Positions 1 through 8,703 of a DNA stretch of 13,453 nt are shown piece by piece. Below the pieces are notes generated by a model. It saw only the letters and a list, made by a program, of their open reading frames with translations, was not told where the DNA came from and did no database searches. Every line of letters begins with the position of its first letter. The stretch's first letter is position 1. Made by a program: the position numbers and the translations under genes. The stretch comes from Desulfobulbus sp. (GTDB taxonomy: Bacteria > Desulfobacterota > Desulfobulbia > Desulfobulbales > Desulfobulbaceae): assembly GCA_028684915.1 (NCBI GenBank), contig JAQUEZ010000164.1:1-13453 (forward strand). Direction: 5' to 3'.

Positions 1-19
1 CAAAAGACAGGGGCATGGT

Positions 20-316
20 TTATTGCTGCTTTTCTCCTGCCAGCCAACTTGAAAGCGTTTCGACTATCTTTTGTGCCTGGGCAGTGCTTGAAATATTGAA
101 TTTAGACTTGGTTTGGTACTGGCCTGCTCTTTTTTGATAGCGACGGATGGTGAACTTTTCGGGGCCAAATTCCCCTTTAGTTCGGTCTAGGTCCTGGTAG
201 CGAAAGAGAATTGTAGTCCAGCTGCCTTTAGAGAGGATCTCTTTGGCGATTTCCTTGACAACTAGAACACCGTCTTCTTCATAATTGACGGTTAAATCTT
301 CGACATTTTCAGCCAT
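20..316 (-). CDS. small conserved-looking protein, possible PC4/YdbC-like fold
   Basis: This 98-residue soluble protein has no signal peptide or membrane segment, and I cannot assign it to a named family with certainty. The N-terminus is acidic (about residues 1-15). A strand-rich middle follows, containing KGSWTTILFRYQDL and FTIRRYQK, then a basic stretch (KRAGQYQTKSKF), and it ends in a helix (about 80-93) with the pattern AQKIVETLSSWL. The order 'GSWT + hydrophobic strand + YDIR-like strand + basic loop + Leu-rich helix' resembles bacterial YdbC/PC4-type single-stranded nucleic-acid-binding proteins; this is an inference from the pattern only. The ATG at 316 is preceded by an AGGA-type ribosome binding site with 5 nt spacing. 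It lies downstream of tamB in the same direction, 119 bp away, with a weak terminator-like hairpin between, so it may be transcribed separately. Nothing indicates a role in outer-membrane assembly. Confidence 0.8.
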   Translation of the reverse strand: MAENVEDLTVNYEEDGVLVVKEIAKEILSKGSWTTILFRYQDLDRTKGEFGPEKFTIRRYQKRAGQYQTKSKFNISSTAQAQKIVETLSSWLAGEKQQ

Positions 317-378
317 GGTATTCCTATATGTGAATGTGTTGATAAAAGTTTTCCGGGCACAACCTACCGCGGTGGAAC

Positions 379-401
379 AAAAAAGGCAAATGGCCCACCT
401 T
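379..401 (-). terminator. weak candidate intrinsic terminator after tamB
   Basis: On the minus strand AAGGT...GCCTT can pair as a short stem, partly with G-U pairs, and is followed directly by a run of six T. It lies about 35 nt past the tamB stop. The stem is short and the call is weak. Confidence 0.3.
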
Positions 402-435
402 GTATTTTGCTCTCCGCGTTATCTTGTTTTTTGGT

Positions 436-3400
436 TTACCGCTCAAGTTCGTATTTGATATCACCGCCACTTTGAGAGGATCCGGTTTCGGTGAGCAAAG
501 AAAATCCGTGTCCCAGATTGAGCTTTGTGTTGAAAGTGCCCGATTCTTTGACCAAGTCTTTGCCGTAACTGACATACAGATCTGGGGTCAGCCAACTGCC
601 GAAAACTAGAGACCTGTCTTCTGAGTCATCCCCACTCTCCAGTTTGATTTCGTCGATCATTGAAAGTTTTTTCAGACTTTGCAGGTAGGGGACTAATCCA
701 CCGAGGCCGATTTTTTCAGCTGCAGTACCCACTACCCCGATGTCTTCGCGGGTTTCTCCTCCAATGGCGGTATCCTCCAGGAGGTTTTGGATGATTGCCG
801 ATTGTTCCATGGCCGGAGTGGAATAAAAGGAAATTTCCGGGTTTTGCAGAAATCCCTCAATGGTGACCCCTGTGGTCGCCTTATCGGTTTTACGTTCACT
901 GCGCAGCTCGATACCCGGGTTGGTGAGAGGGCCGCCAGTATACAGCACTCGGCCCACATCAATCTTTAATCGTTTTCCGTAGAGGCTGAATGTCCCCTTA
1001 TTGACCGAAAGGGTTCCTGTGCCAAGCATGGGTCGGCCAGGTTGGCCATCGATGCGCAGATTCCCCTTAATTTTTCCTCGTAAACCGTAGGCGTCCACAT
1101 TGACCTCTTCACCGGTGATAAGATCAAGATTCAGAAAGAGTGGTTGATTGGAAGTCGATATTGGTGTGCCCTCATCGATAACAACGACATCACTTGATGG
1201 TGCTGTGGCTTGGTCAAAGTTAATCGAAGTGACCTGGGCTTTAGGGATATTGACCCGGCCATGAACCCTGATCTCTTTTTCGCTAACAGTCAGCAGCAAA
1301 TCCGGGGAAAGGGTCAAGTCCATGCTTGGGAGTTTGGCGGCATGAAAGTCTTTGCCGACAAGATGTACCTGCGCCGATCTATTCTCAGGATGGTCCAGCG
1401 CCAGGGTGCTGGTGGCGCGAAGTTCCCCGGAGCCGGATTGGGCCATAGCCTCTATTTCCACCGTTTTCCTATCCCCCTTCAGGGAAAGGTGCAGGGGAAA
1501 AAGGGTGATGCCGAGTGCCGGTACTTCCGCTTTGCCCTCGCTAAGATGGATTTCGCCGGAGAGTCGGGGGGAGAGGATGGGGCCTTTAACTGTCCACGCC
1601 CCTTGAAGCGTTCCAGAGGGAATAACTGCCTGGTCGGATAGGATTGCGAGGAGGCTGAGGTCCTGGAGGTTTAACTGGATATTTGCCTGCAACGGTCGGG
1701 TCAGGAATTCGCCAATGGGATCTGCCGTGGTTTGCCGCATGTCGGCTTTAAGCGAATTTTGTTCATTGATGAGACTGGATAAGCGTATGTGCAGTTGATT
1801 GTTGCCGTATTCGGCGCGCAGGGAATTGCTTTGCCAGGAAATTTTTTGTTGCTGTCCTTCGGGAAACGGTGCCGTGAGTTGCAGGCCGTCGGTCTCAGCG
1901 GAAAAATGAGCCTGGATGACCCGTTGCTCTTTTCCCTGTATCTGCAACGTGCTGTTGAGTGTTCCCTGGATCGGCCAAGGGGCATTGAGGCTTTGTGCAA
2001 GTGCAGCCAAGGGCAGGGCGGTCATTTTTGTCTGGAATTGCCAGGGCCGATTATCTCCATTCCAGGTGCCATCCACGCATACATTACTTTTTCTCGATGT
2101 TCCCAGGCATGTCCTTGCCAGTTTTATCTGCTTGGGGGAGAAGAACAATTCACTTTCTTTTTGTTGCTGCCAATCGCCCCCACCGGCAAACGCGAGATGA
2201 CTTTGCCGTAGACTCCCTTGCCAATTTCCTTGTGCATATTTGCCTTGCAGTTCCAATCCAGTTTTCAGCTCACTGTTTGCCGCGGCAAGTTTCAAGGTAT
2301 GTTTATTGAGAGATCCTTGGAGATCAAGGGTTGCTTTTTCAAGCAGCATTTCGGAGAGAGAGGCCTTGCTTAGCTGGAGGGTTGCCTTGAAAAGCCCATC
2401 GTTTGCTATTGAGCCACTTGCGGTTGCACTCAACCGGCCGATTTTATTCTGGTCAAAGCCGAGTTTGCGGCCTTCAATGTTCAGATTGAGTTCCGGCTTA
2501 GTCAGCGTGCCGCCCAAATGCGCTTTTGCTTCCAAGGTTCCTGATGCCTTGGGTAAAACTTCTGCAAGGTTTGTCGAGTGAACTCGCAGGGCAAGATCCA
2601 GTTTTGGCATGGAGGTCCCGGAGATCTCGAGGCGAGATCCTCCACTTTTCAGGGTACATTGGGGTAGGGTGAGGCGGTCGCCTTGCAAATCCATGCTTCC
2701 TGCCCCGGTAAGGGGATAGCCTCGCAGAGTACCCTGTAAATCGGAGAGTTGAACCTGAGCTCGCAGCGTTGGGCTTATCTCCCCCTTGGTGACCAGCTTT
2801 GCCGAAAAATGGCCGGGCCATTGAGGCAGCAATACGGAGGGATCAAGCTGGCTTCCCTGGATGTTTGCCTGCCAGGAAAAATGCGGACTCCACTGCACCT
2901 TTCCCCGGGCAGAGCAGATGGCTTTATTCTGGGTTAGGCTTAGCCTGGAAAATTCAAGGCCAAGGTCGTCGCCATGGACCACTGCGGCAACAGCCACCGG
3001 GGAGGGTAAGCCGGGTACACCGGTTTTGGCATCCAGAGTCAGGTCGTAATCCTTCAGCGTACCTTGTCCCCGGAGGGAGACCTGGCGAAAGCTCTGATCA
3101 GGCCATTGGGTGTTAAATGCTGGCAAGGCGATTTCTTCGCTGTTGGCTACTGCGGTCCAGGAGGTTGCCCCCAGGAGTCCATTAAGTTCGCCTGTCAGGT
3201 GCAAGGATGAAGGTTGCTTAAGGTCCGCAGTGATCTTGAGCCTATTTAAGGGGCCTTCAAGCGTAGCTGTGGCAACAAGAGGGGCGTACTCGTTAAAAGC
3301 GAGTTGTGCTTTGACCGTTGTCTTGATCAGGTAGTCCGCGTTGGTTTGTAGGACACCCTTGAGCTGCATTCTGCTGTCTGCCGCAAGGAGGGTACAATCG

Positions 3401-3906
3401 TAAAAGCTGAGTTGATCGCCAAGGTAGCTGAGTTGGCTCAAGCTCAGGCTCTCCAAAGTTTGCAGTTCTTCACCGGCTGAGGAAAGAATAAAACTGTTCA
3501 CCTGCAGCTTGTCCACGATAACTGCCAACGGCAGGTACAAGGCGGGCAGGATGGTTTCTTCGGAGCCTCCCCCCGAGCTTTCCCCCAGCATGACTTGGAC
3601 CTGTGTACCACTGAGGCTGTGGAGGTGGATCTGGCCATCAAGTAGTTGGCTGGGTTGCCAGTCGAGTTGGAGGGTGTCGATGAGAACGGTGTCGATGCCA
3701 TCGGCGTAGCGAATTTGGCGAAGTTCAAAGGGGCCGAGCAGGGTACCTGATGCGGATCCGATAGAAAAAAAAGCGTTGGTAAGCGAATTAGAGAGCGCAA
3801 TCAGGACTCGTAGCCCCATTTCTGTGGTTGCAGAAAAGAGCAGGAGCGTACAGAAAACCAGCAAAGTTGCAGTAAACCCGAGAAGAAGGCGTTTGATGAT
3901 TTTCAC
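436..3906 (-). CDS. tamB: translocation and assembly module protein TamB
   Basis: TamB is a large inner-membrane-anchored periplasmic protein that works with TamA in outer-membrane biogenesis; in known members it also contributes to phospholipid transport between the membranes. The 1156 residues begin with one transmembrane anchor (about residues 6-25, LLLGFTATLLVFCTLLLF). A very long beta-rich region follows, with repeated hydrophobic/polar alternation and many 'L.G.' turns, as expected of the AsmA-like/TamB hydrophobic groove. The last ~300 residues match the conserved TamB (DUF490) C-terminus: LRGKIKGNLRIDG, GTLSVNKGTFSLYGK, LTPDLYVSYG, and the end IKYELER. Length is close to that of E. 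coli TamB (1259). The start codon is GTG at 3906 and overlaps the tamA stop by 4 bp (GTGA). GGGAG lies about 7 nt upstream, so translation is probably coupled to tamA. The reading frame is intact. Confidence 0.93.
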   Translation of the reverse strand: MKIIKRLLLGFTATLLVFCTLLLFSATTEMGLRVLIALSNSLTNAFFSIGSASGTLLGPFELRQIRYADGIDTVLIDTLQLDWQPSQLLDGQIHLHSLSGTQVQVMLGESSGGGSEETILPALYLPLAVIVDKLQVNSFILSSAGEELQTLESLSLSQLSYLGDQLSFYDCTLLAADSRMQLKGVLQTNADYLIKTTVKAQLAFNEYAPLVATATLEGPLNRLKITADLKQPSSLHLTGELNGLLGATSWTAVANSEEIALPAFNTQWPDQSFRQVSLRGQGTLKDYDLTLDAKTGVPGLPSPVAVAAVVHGDDLGLEFSRLSLTQNKAICSARGKVQWSPHFSWQANIQGSQLDPSVLLPQWPGHFSAKLVTKGEISPTLRAQVQLSDLQGTLRGYPLTGAGSMDLQGDRLTLPQCTLKSGGSRLEISGTSMPKLDLALRVHSTNLAEVLPKASGTLEAKAHLGGTLTKPELNLNIEGRKLGFDQNKIGRLSATASGSIANDGLFKATLQLSKASLSEMLLEKATLDLQGSLNKHTLKLAAANSELKTGLELQGKYAQGNWQGSLRQSHLAFAGGGDWQQQKESELFFSPKQIKLARTCLGTSRKSNVCVDGTWNGDNRPWQFQTKMTALPLAALAQSLNAPWPIQGTLNSTLQIQGKEQRVIQAHFSAETDGLQLTAPFPEGQQQKISWQSNSLRAEYGNNQLHIRLSSLINEQNSLKADMRQTTADPIGEFLTRPLQANIQLNLQDLSLLAILSDQAVIPSGTLQGAWTVKGPILSPRLSGEIHLSEGKAEVPALGITLFPLHLSLKGDRKTVEIEAMAQSGSGELRATSTLALDHPENRSAQVHLVGKDFHAAKLPSMDLTLSPDLLLTVSEKEIRVHGRVNIPKAQVTSINFDQATAPSSDVVVIDEGTPISTSNQPLFLNLDLITGEEVNVDAYGLRGKIKGNLRIDGQPGRPMLGTGTLSVNKGTFSLYGKRLKIDVGRVLYTGGPLTNPGIELRSERKTDKATTGVTIEGFLQNPEISFYSTPAMEQSAIIQNLLEDTAIGGETREDIGVVGTAAEKIGLGGLVPYLQSLKKLSMIDEIKLESGDDSEDRSLVFGSWLTPDLYVSYGKDLVKESGTFNTKLNLGHGFSLLTETGSSQSGGDIKYELER

Positions 3907-5786
3907 AGATCCGCTCCCAGAGTGAAGTGGATTTGCCAGGAGCCACCCTCATCCAAGGCTTTGGCAAGATCAAGGCGAACCTGGCCGAACACCCCGTTCC
4001 ATCGTAGGCCAACACCGGCGCCCGAATGCATGGTGATGTCGGTGAAGCTATTCGTCGCCGTGCCGCTATCATAGAACACCGCACCGCTCCATTCTTCATA
4101 TAGGTTGCGTTCCAGTTCAACACTATAGATAAAGAGATCTTTTCCGCCCAGGAGGTTACCATCCGAGTCGGTGGGGCCAATTTGTTTGTACCCATAACCG
4201 CGGACGCTCTGGTCACCACCGGCATAAAAACGTAGCGTCGGAGGGAGGTCGTAGATATCATCGACCAGGGTGGTGCCGATCTCGGAGCGGCCGATGATCC
4301 GCCATGTATCAAAAAGGCGATAGATGCCCTTAGCGTGAAGGCTGGCCTGGATAAAATCGGCATCCCCCATTACCCCTTTTTCGCTGCCGATGACCGAGGC
4401 GGCGAGTCGTAATCCCCTGTCGGTGGAGATACGGTCGTCGGTCCAAAAGATCGTGCCCTTGATGCCTGGAATGATGAAGCTGGTTTGGTCGTTGTCCGAA
4501 GAAGCGCCGGTATCGTAGTCCTCTCGAAGATATTGCAGATAGGTTGAATACTCTCCCCAGGGGCGGAAATGGTCGTGGCTAATTATGGCATTGAAGGTTT
4601 CGGTCTCGGTGTTGTCATAGCTCTCGGTTTCGTACGTACCGGTGATGCTCAGGCGGTCCCGTTTGGGATCACCGATGGGAATGGTATAGACGCCACCGAA
4701 GTTGCCTTTTCGTTCGGAAGGTTGCCACTGTAAATCGAGTTGATGCCCAAAACGATTGATATGGCGATTGGTGTACGCCAGCGTGCTGCGCAGGCCGGTG
4801 TCAGTGCCGTAGCCCAAGCCGATGCCGTACTTGTGAGCCAGGTTCGGCGTGAGGACAACAGTAAGGGGAACCTTGTTTGAGCTTGGTTGGGCTTGGGCGA
4901 GATCGTAGTTGATATCAACACTGGAAAAATACCCGGCATTATACAGCGATTGGCGCATGCGGGTGAGGGCTTTGGGCGAAAAAGGGTCGCCTTCGTGAAC
5001 CGGCGTTATTTTTTTAAGCAGTTCATGGTCGATGAAGTCTGCCTGAAAATGCAATGGACCGATGAGGTAGCGCGCCCCGGAGGTAAGGCCAAGTTGAATG
5101 GCCGCACTGAATTCCTTTTTATTTACTTCAACCCGGCTGCGCTGATATCCGGCCTGTTGGTAGCCATTTTCCAGGGCCTGAGTAATCAACCGTTCCTTAC
5201 CCTGTTCGTAGATCTGATGGTTAAGGATATCTCCCTTGTGCAGGGGGAATTGGTCAATGGCCTGTTTGAGTTTGCCATCCTGGGTGCCAGGGCCGAAAAG
5301 GATGATCTCGACCGAATCGATCCGGATGGGTTTTCCCGGTTCAACATTGAGGTTCACCTTCCATTTGCCGGATTGTAGCCGCTGCTGGTCGAGCGTAATT
5401 TTCGGGGCATAGTAGCCAAAGGGTTCTAGGGCTTTACTGGCTTCTTGGGGGGCTTTGCGATAAAGGCGCCTGAACATGGCCTCGGAGAGTTGCTCGTCGT
5501 CGCCAAGCCGGGCCAGAGAGAGATAGCTGCTGATATTTTTGCGCTGGCTATCGCTCAGGTTACCACGGATGATGAGTTCTAGGTTGGGATGGGCGGAGGC
5601 GGGCAAGGCGGTGAGCAACACCATGCATAGGCCGAGGAAAACCAGGCGTATTGTGCCGCCACCAGAGTCTGAAGGCAATAAAGATGATGGGTCGAAGAAG
5701 ATGGGCAACCGGGGTCGCAGGCGTCGCATTCCATTGATTCCAGGGTAGCAGTGAGCGGCGGAACAGGGAGAAAGGCCTGTGGCCAT
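3903..5786 (-). CDS. tamA: outer-membrane assembly factor TamA (BamA/Omp85 family)
   Basis: TamA is an Omp85-type outer-membrane barrel that partners TamB. The encoded 627 residues contain a hydrophobic signal peptide core (about 46-62, IRLVFLGLCMVLLTALPASA) with likely cleavage after ASA at 65. About 250 residues of POTRA-type repeats follow (for example VEPGKPIRIDSVEIILFG, and FSPKALTRMRQSLYNAGYFS, the typical end of the last POTRA). The rest is a barrel starting near KYGIGLGYGTDTG. The lid-loop signature VRGYGYK is at about 528-534, and the chain ends in a beta-signal-like HFTLGADL. The start is uncertain. The ATG at 5786 gives an unusually long region before the signal core and has a badly spaced AGGGAG. 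The ATG at 5729 (MRRLRPRL) gives a more ordinary, basic N-terminus but only a weak ribosome binding site. The gene is followed by tamB with a 4-bp overlap, so the two form an operon. Confidence 0.92.
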   Translation of the reverse strand: MATGLSPCSAAHCYPGINGMRRLRPRLPIFFDPSSLLPSDSGGGTIRLVFLGLCMVLLTALPASAHPNLELIIRGNLSDSQRKNISSYLSLARLGDDEQLSEAMFRRLYRKAPQEASKALEPFGYYAPKITLDQQRLQSGKWKVNLNVEPGKPIRIDSVEIILFGPGTQDGKLKQAIDQFPLHKGDILNHQIYEQGKERLITQALENGYQQAGYQRSRVEVNKKEFSAAIQLGLTSGARYLIGPLHFQADFIDHELLKKITPVHEGDPFSPKALTRMRQSLYNAGYFSSVDINYDLAQAQPSSNKVPLTVVLTPNLAHKYGIGLGYGTDTGLRSTLAYTNRHINRFGHQLDLQWQPSERKGNFGGVYTIPIGDPKRDRLSITGTYETESYDNTETETFNAIISHDHFRPWGEYSTYLQYLREDYDTGASSDNDQTSFIIPGIKGTIFWTDDRISTDRGLRLAASVIGSEKGVMGDADFIQASLHAKGIYRLFDTWRIIGRSEIGTTLVDDIYDLPPTLRFYAGGDQSVRGYGYKQIGPTDSDGNLLGGKDLFIYSVELERNLYEEWSGAVFYDSGTATNSFTDITMHSGAGVGLRWNGVFGQVRLDLAKALDEGGSWQIHFTLGADL

Positions 5787-5803
5787 ATCTCCCTGTTTGC
5801 CGA

Positions 5804-5832
5804 ATTATCTGCCCCTCAATGTACTCTGCCTA
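5804..5832 (-). promoter_or_regulatory. candidate sigma-70 promoter for tamAB
   Basis: On the minus strand TAGGCA (5827-5832, 4/6 to TTGACA) lies 17 nt before GATAAT (5804-5809, 5/6 to TATAAT). Transcription would begin near 5797. That leaves only ~11 nt of leader for the ATG at 5786 but ~68 nt for the ATG at 5729. Confidence 0.4.
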
Positions 5833-5846
5833 GCCCGCTTTTTAAA

Positions 5847-5862
5847 GATTTGTTTGCAAATC
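5847..5862 (-). repeat. AT-rich hairpin downstream of clpB
   Basis: GATTTG and CAAATC form a perfect 6-bp inverted repeat around a 4-nt loop. On the minus strand it is followed by TTTAAAAA. It could be a secondary, weak terminator for clpB. Confidence 0.35.
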
Positions 5863-5883
5863 CAGGTGATGTGGAGGCACAAC

Positions 5884-5906
5884 CCCTCCTGCAGGGTGCA
5901 GGAGGG
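5884..5906 (-). terminator. perfect 10-bp hairpin after clpB
   Basis: CCCTCCTGCA and its exact complement TGCAGGAGGG flank a 3-nt loop, beginning 6 nt after the clpB stop codon. The stem is strong and GC-rich, but the bases after it on the minus strand (GTTGTG) are not a proper T tract. It is either a non-canonical terminator or a 3'-end-stabilising hairpin. Confidence 0.55.
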
Positions 5907-5912
5907 AGATGA

Positions 5913-8504
5913 TTATTGACGAGTAAAGCTGAGTTGTTTGTCCGTATTACGGTCGATGAGGATATGGTCACCTTGGTTGAAATGCCCCTCCAGCATTTTC
6001 AGGGCTAGCGGATCTTCGATGTAGCGCTGGATGGCACGTTTCAATGGTCGCGCGCCAAAGGACGGGTCGAAACCAACATCAACCAGCAGCTGTTTGGCCT
6101 CTTTGGTCAGGGTGACCTTGAATTTCCGTTCTGCCAGCCGTTTGCTCATCCGTTTGATCTGGATATCGACTATCTGCAACAGGTTATCCCGGGTAAGACC
6201 GTGGAAGGTGATGATCTCATCGATCCGGTTGAGAAATTCCGGTTTAAACTGACGATGTAAGAGTTCATCCACCTGTCGTCGCATGGCCTCGGGATCGGTC
6301 TGAGCCAGTTCCATGATGACATGGCTGCCAAGATTGGAGGTCATGACCAGGATCGTGTTCTTGAAATCCACGGTCCGTCCCTTGCCGTCGGTCATGCGAC
6401 CATCGTCGAGGACCTGCAAAAGAACGTTGAACACATCGGGATGGGCCTTTTCGATTTCATCGAGCAGGATGACTGAATAAGGCCGCCGCCGCACCGCCTC
6501 GGTGAGCATGCCGCCCTCGTCGTAGCCGACGTAGCCCGGAGGGGCTCCGATCAGCCGAGCAACCGAATGCTTTTCCATATACTCCGACATGTCGATACGG
6601 ATCATTGCCTGCTCGGAGTCAAAAAGGAAATCAGCCAGACTGCGGGCCAGCTCGGTCTTGCCCACACCGGTGGGGCCTAGGAAGATAAAGCTACCCAACG
6701 GGCGGTCTGGATCTTGGAGGCCGGCCCGGGCACGGCGCACTGCATTAGCCACGGCAACGATAGCCTCGCGCTGGCCAATAACCCGACTGCCCAGAGCATC
6801 CTCGGCATGGACCAGTTTTTCCTTTTCCCCTTCCAAGAGTTTATCCACCGGAATGCCGGTCCACTTGGCGACCACGGCAGCCACATCTTCAGCAGCTACC
6901 TCTTCTTTAAGCATCTGGTGACCCTCCTGGATCTCACTGAGCCGAGCATTGGCAACCTCCAGTTCCTTGTTGAGCTGGACGATCCGGCTGTAACGGATTT
7001 CAGCCACCTTGCTCAGCTCGCCGGCGCGCTCGGCACGCTGCTCTTCCATGTGGGCCTGGTCAATCTTGGTCTTGATATCGCGGATCGATTGGATGGTATC
7101 TTTTTCCAGGGTCCATTGGCCCTTCATGCCTTTGAGCGAATCATCGAGATTGGCCAAATCTTCGTGTACTTTGGTCAGCCGCTCCTTGGATGCGGGGTCA
7201 TGCTCTTTTTTCAAGGCCTCTTTTTCGATCTCCAGCTTGATCTTTTTGCGTTCTAACTGATCGATCTCCGTGGGCATGGAGTCGATTTCGATCCGCAGCC
7301 TTGATGCCGCCTCATCAATCAGGTCGATGGCCTTGTCCGGGAGAAAACGGTCGGTAATGTAGCGGTTTGAGAGGGTGACCGCAGCCACGGTGGCTGCATC
7401 CTGGATGCGCACCCCGTGATGCACCTCGTATTTTTCTTTGATGCCGCGGAGAATGGCAATAGTGTCCTCTTCGCTTGGTTCCTGGACTAATACCGGTTGG
7501 AAACGCCGTTCCAGGGCCGCATCTTTTTCAATATATTTGCGGTATTCATCCAGAGTGGTGGCGCCGACGCAGTGGAGTTCCCCTCGGGCCAGGGCTGGCT
7601 TGAGCATGTTGGAGGCATCCATCGAACCTTCGGCCGCTCCTGTGCCCACCAGGGTGTGGATTTCATCGATAAAGAGGATGATTTCACCGGCCTTTTTTTC
7701 GACCTCTTTTAACACGGCCTTGAGTCGGTCCTCGAATTCGCCGCGGTACTTGGCACCGGCCACTAAAGAGCCGAGGTCGAGCGAAATGACCTGTTTGTTC
7801 TCTAAAGTGGAGGGGACATCACCGTTGACGATGCGCTGTGCCAACCCCTCGACGATGGCCGTTTTGCCAACGCCGGGCTCACCAATCAGGATTGGATTGT
7901 TTTTTGTCCGCCGCGACAACACTTGGATGATCCGTCGGACCTCCTCGTCGCGTCCGATTACCGGGTCAAGTTTGCCCTTGCGGGCAACATCGGTAAGGTT
8001 ACGCGCATATTTTTCCAGGGCCTGGTATTTGTCTTCTGGGTAGGGGTCGGTGACCCGTTGGTTGCCACGTACAGTCATGAGGGCTTTGAGAAAGGCGTCG
8101 CTGGTGATACCGTTCCGGCTGAGCATGGCGGTGACCTTGAGCGAACGGTCGGCGAGCATGGTCAGGAACAGATGTTCCTGGCTGACATACTCGTCCTGCA
8201 TGTTGGCCGCAGTCTTGAACGACTGATCAAGGAGGGTGCGAAATGCCTGCGAGGCGTAGGTCTGGTTGGCCCCGGAACCACTGACCTTGGGCAGGTTGTT
8301 GATGAGCTGATTGGTTTCATTTAAAACCACGCTCGGAGTAACGCCCATTTTTTGCAGCACCGGCACCACCACCCCGTCGGGCTGCTCAAGAATGGCTTTG
8401 AGCAGGTGTTCGGGTTGCAATTCCTGGTTGCCGGCCGATTGGCCCAACTGTTGCGCAGTCTGGATGGCTTCTTGTGATTTAAGGGTAAACTTGTCGAGTT
8501 GCAT
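5913..8504 (-). CDS. clpB: ATP-dependent chaperone/disaggregase ClpB
   Basis: ClpB is a cytoplasmic hexameric AAA+ protein that, with DnaK/DnaJ/GrpE, pulls polypeptides out of aggregates after stress. The 863 residues match the family length (857 in E. coli). The N-terminal Clp repeat domain spans about 1-145. NBD1 has Walker A GEPGVGKT (208-215), pore loop AKYRGEFE (251-258), Walker B ILFIDE (276-281) and arginine-finger region ALERRF (330-335). The coiled-coil middle domain, diagnostic of ClpB over ClpA/ClpC, spans about 409-530. NBD2 has Walker A GPTGVGKT (610-617), pore loop GYVG (657-660) and Walker B VILLDE (678-683). No IGF/IGL-type ClpP-binding loop is evident. The ATG at 8504 is preceded by AAGGAGAG at good spacing. 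No internal GTG start of the kind that gives a short ClpB form in E. coli is visible near residue 150. It stands between the HesB-like gene and tamA as its own transcription unit. Confidence 0.97.
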   Translation of the reverse strand: MQLDKFTLKSQEAIQTAQQLGQSAGNQELQPEHLLKAILEQPDGVVVPVLQKMGVTPSVVLNETNQLINNLPKVSGSGANQTYASQAFRTLLDQSFKTAANMQDEYVSQEHLFLTMLADRSLKVTAMLSRNGITSDAFLKALMTVRGNQRVTDPYPEDKYQALEKYARNLTDVARKGKLDPVIGRDEEVRRIIQVLSRRTKNNPILIGEPGVGKTAIVEGLAQRIVNGDVPSTLENKQVISLDLGSLVAGAKYRGEFEDRLKAVLKEVEKKAGEIILFIDEIHTLVGTGAAEGSMDASNMLKPALARGELHCVGATTLDEYRKYIEKDAALERRFQPVLVQEPSEEDTIAILRGIKEKYEVHHGVRIQDAATVAAVTLSNRYITDRFLPDKAIDLIDEAASRLRIEIDSMPTEIDQLERKKIKLEIEKEALKKEHDPASKERLTKVHEDLANLDDSLKGMKGQWTLEKDTIQSIRDIKTKIDQAHMEEQRAERAGELSKVAEIRYSRIVQLNKELEVANARLSEIQEGHQMLKEEVAAEDVAAVVAKWTGIPVDKLLEGEKEKLVHAEDALGSRVIGQREAIVAVANAVRRARAGLQDPDRPLGSFIFLGPTGVGKTELARSLADFLFDSEQAMIRIDMSEYMEKHSVARLIGAPPGYVGYDEGGMLTEAVRRRPYSVILLDEIEKAHPDVFNVLLQVLDDGRMTDGKGRTVDFKNTILVMTSNLGSHVIMELAQTDPEAMRRQVDELLHRQFKPEFLNRIDEIITFHGLTRDNLLQIVDIQIKRMSKRLAERKFKVTLTKEAKQLLVDVGFDPSFGARPLKRAIQRYIEDPLALKMLEGHFNQGDHILIDRNTDKQLSFTRQ

Positions 8505-8568
8505 ATCTTCTCTCTCCTTACCTGGTTGTGGGGAATAACAGGCGGTATATTCTTTTATTCAGAGGAGA

Positions 8569-8596
8569 AGGTAAGGACTAAACACAGGGTGTCAAG
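8569..8596 (-). promoter_or_regulatory. possible heat-shock-type promoter of clpB
   Basis: On the minus strand CTTGACA (8590-8596, close to the sigma-32 -35 CTTGAAA) is followed after 13 nt by CCTTACCT (8569-8576), a poor partial match to the sigma-32 -10 CCCCATNT. TTGACA alone would also suit a sigma-70 -35, but no good TATAAT sits 16-18 nt away. No CIRCE inverted repeat is present. The location, about 60 nt before clpB, fits. Confidence 0.3.
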
Positions 8597-8643
8597 AATT
8601 TGGCACGACAGAAAAGGATATTACGTTTGTCGTAAAAGAACAT

Positions 8644-8678
8644 AAAAAAAAACCCCCTTGCCGATGACGACAAGAGGG
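8644..8678 (-). terminator. intrinsic terminator of the HesB-like selenoprotein gene
   Basis: On the minus strand CCCTCTTG (8671-8678) pairs with CAAGGGGG (8653-8660) over 8 bp with one G-U pair. The loop is 10 nt and is followed directly by a run of nine T. It begins 25 nt past the stop of the upstream gene and separates it from clpB. Confidence 0.85.
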
Positions 8679-8703
8679 CTTCTGGCCGGATGATCGGTAA
8701 AGA

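Noticed and set aside
3788..4363. Minus-strand open frame of 191 codons inside tamA/tamB
   Set aside because: It overlaps two confidently identified genes in another frame and has no protein-like pattern.
7438..8043. Long plus-strand open frame of 201 codons opposite clpB (and another at 6714-7256)
   Set aside because: They lie antisense to strongly conserved ClpB coding sequence, have no ribosome binding site, and give Ser/Arg-rich or low-complexity protein with no known features. They are frame shadows.
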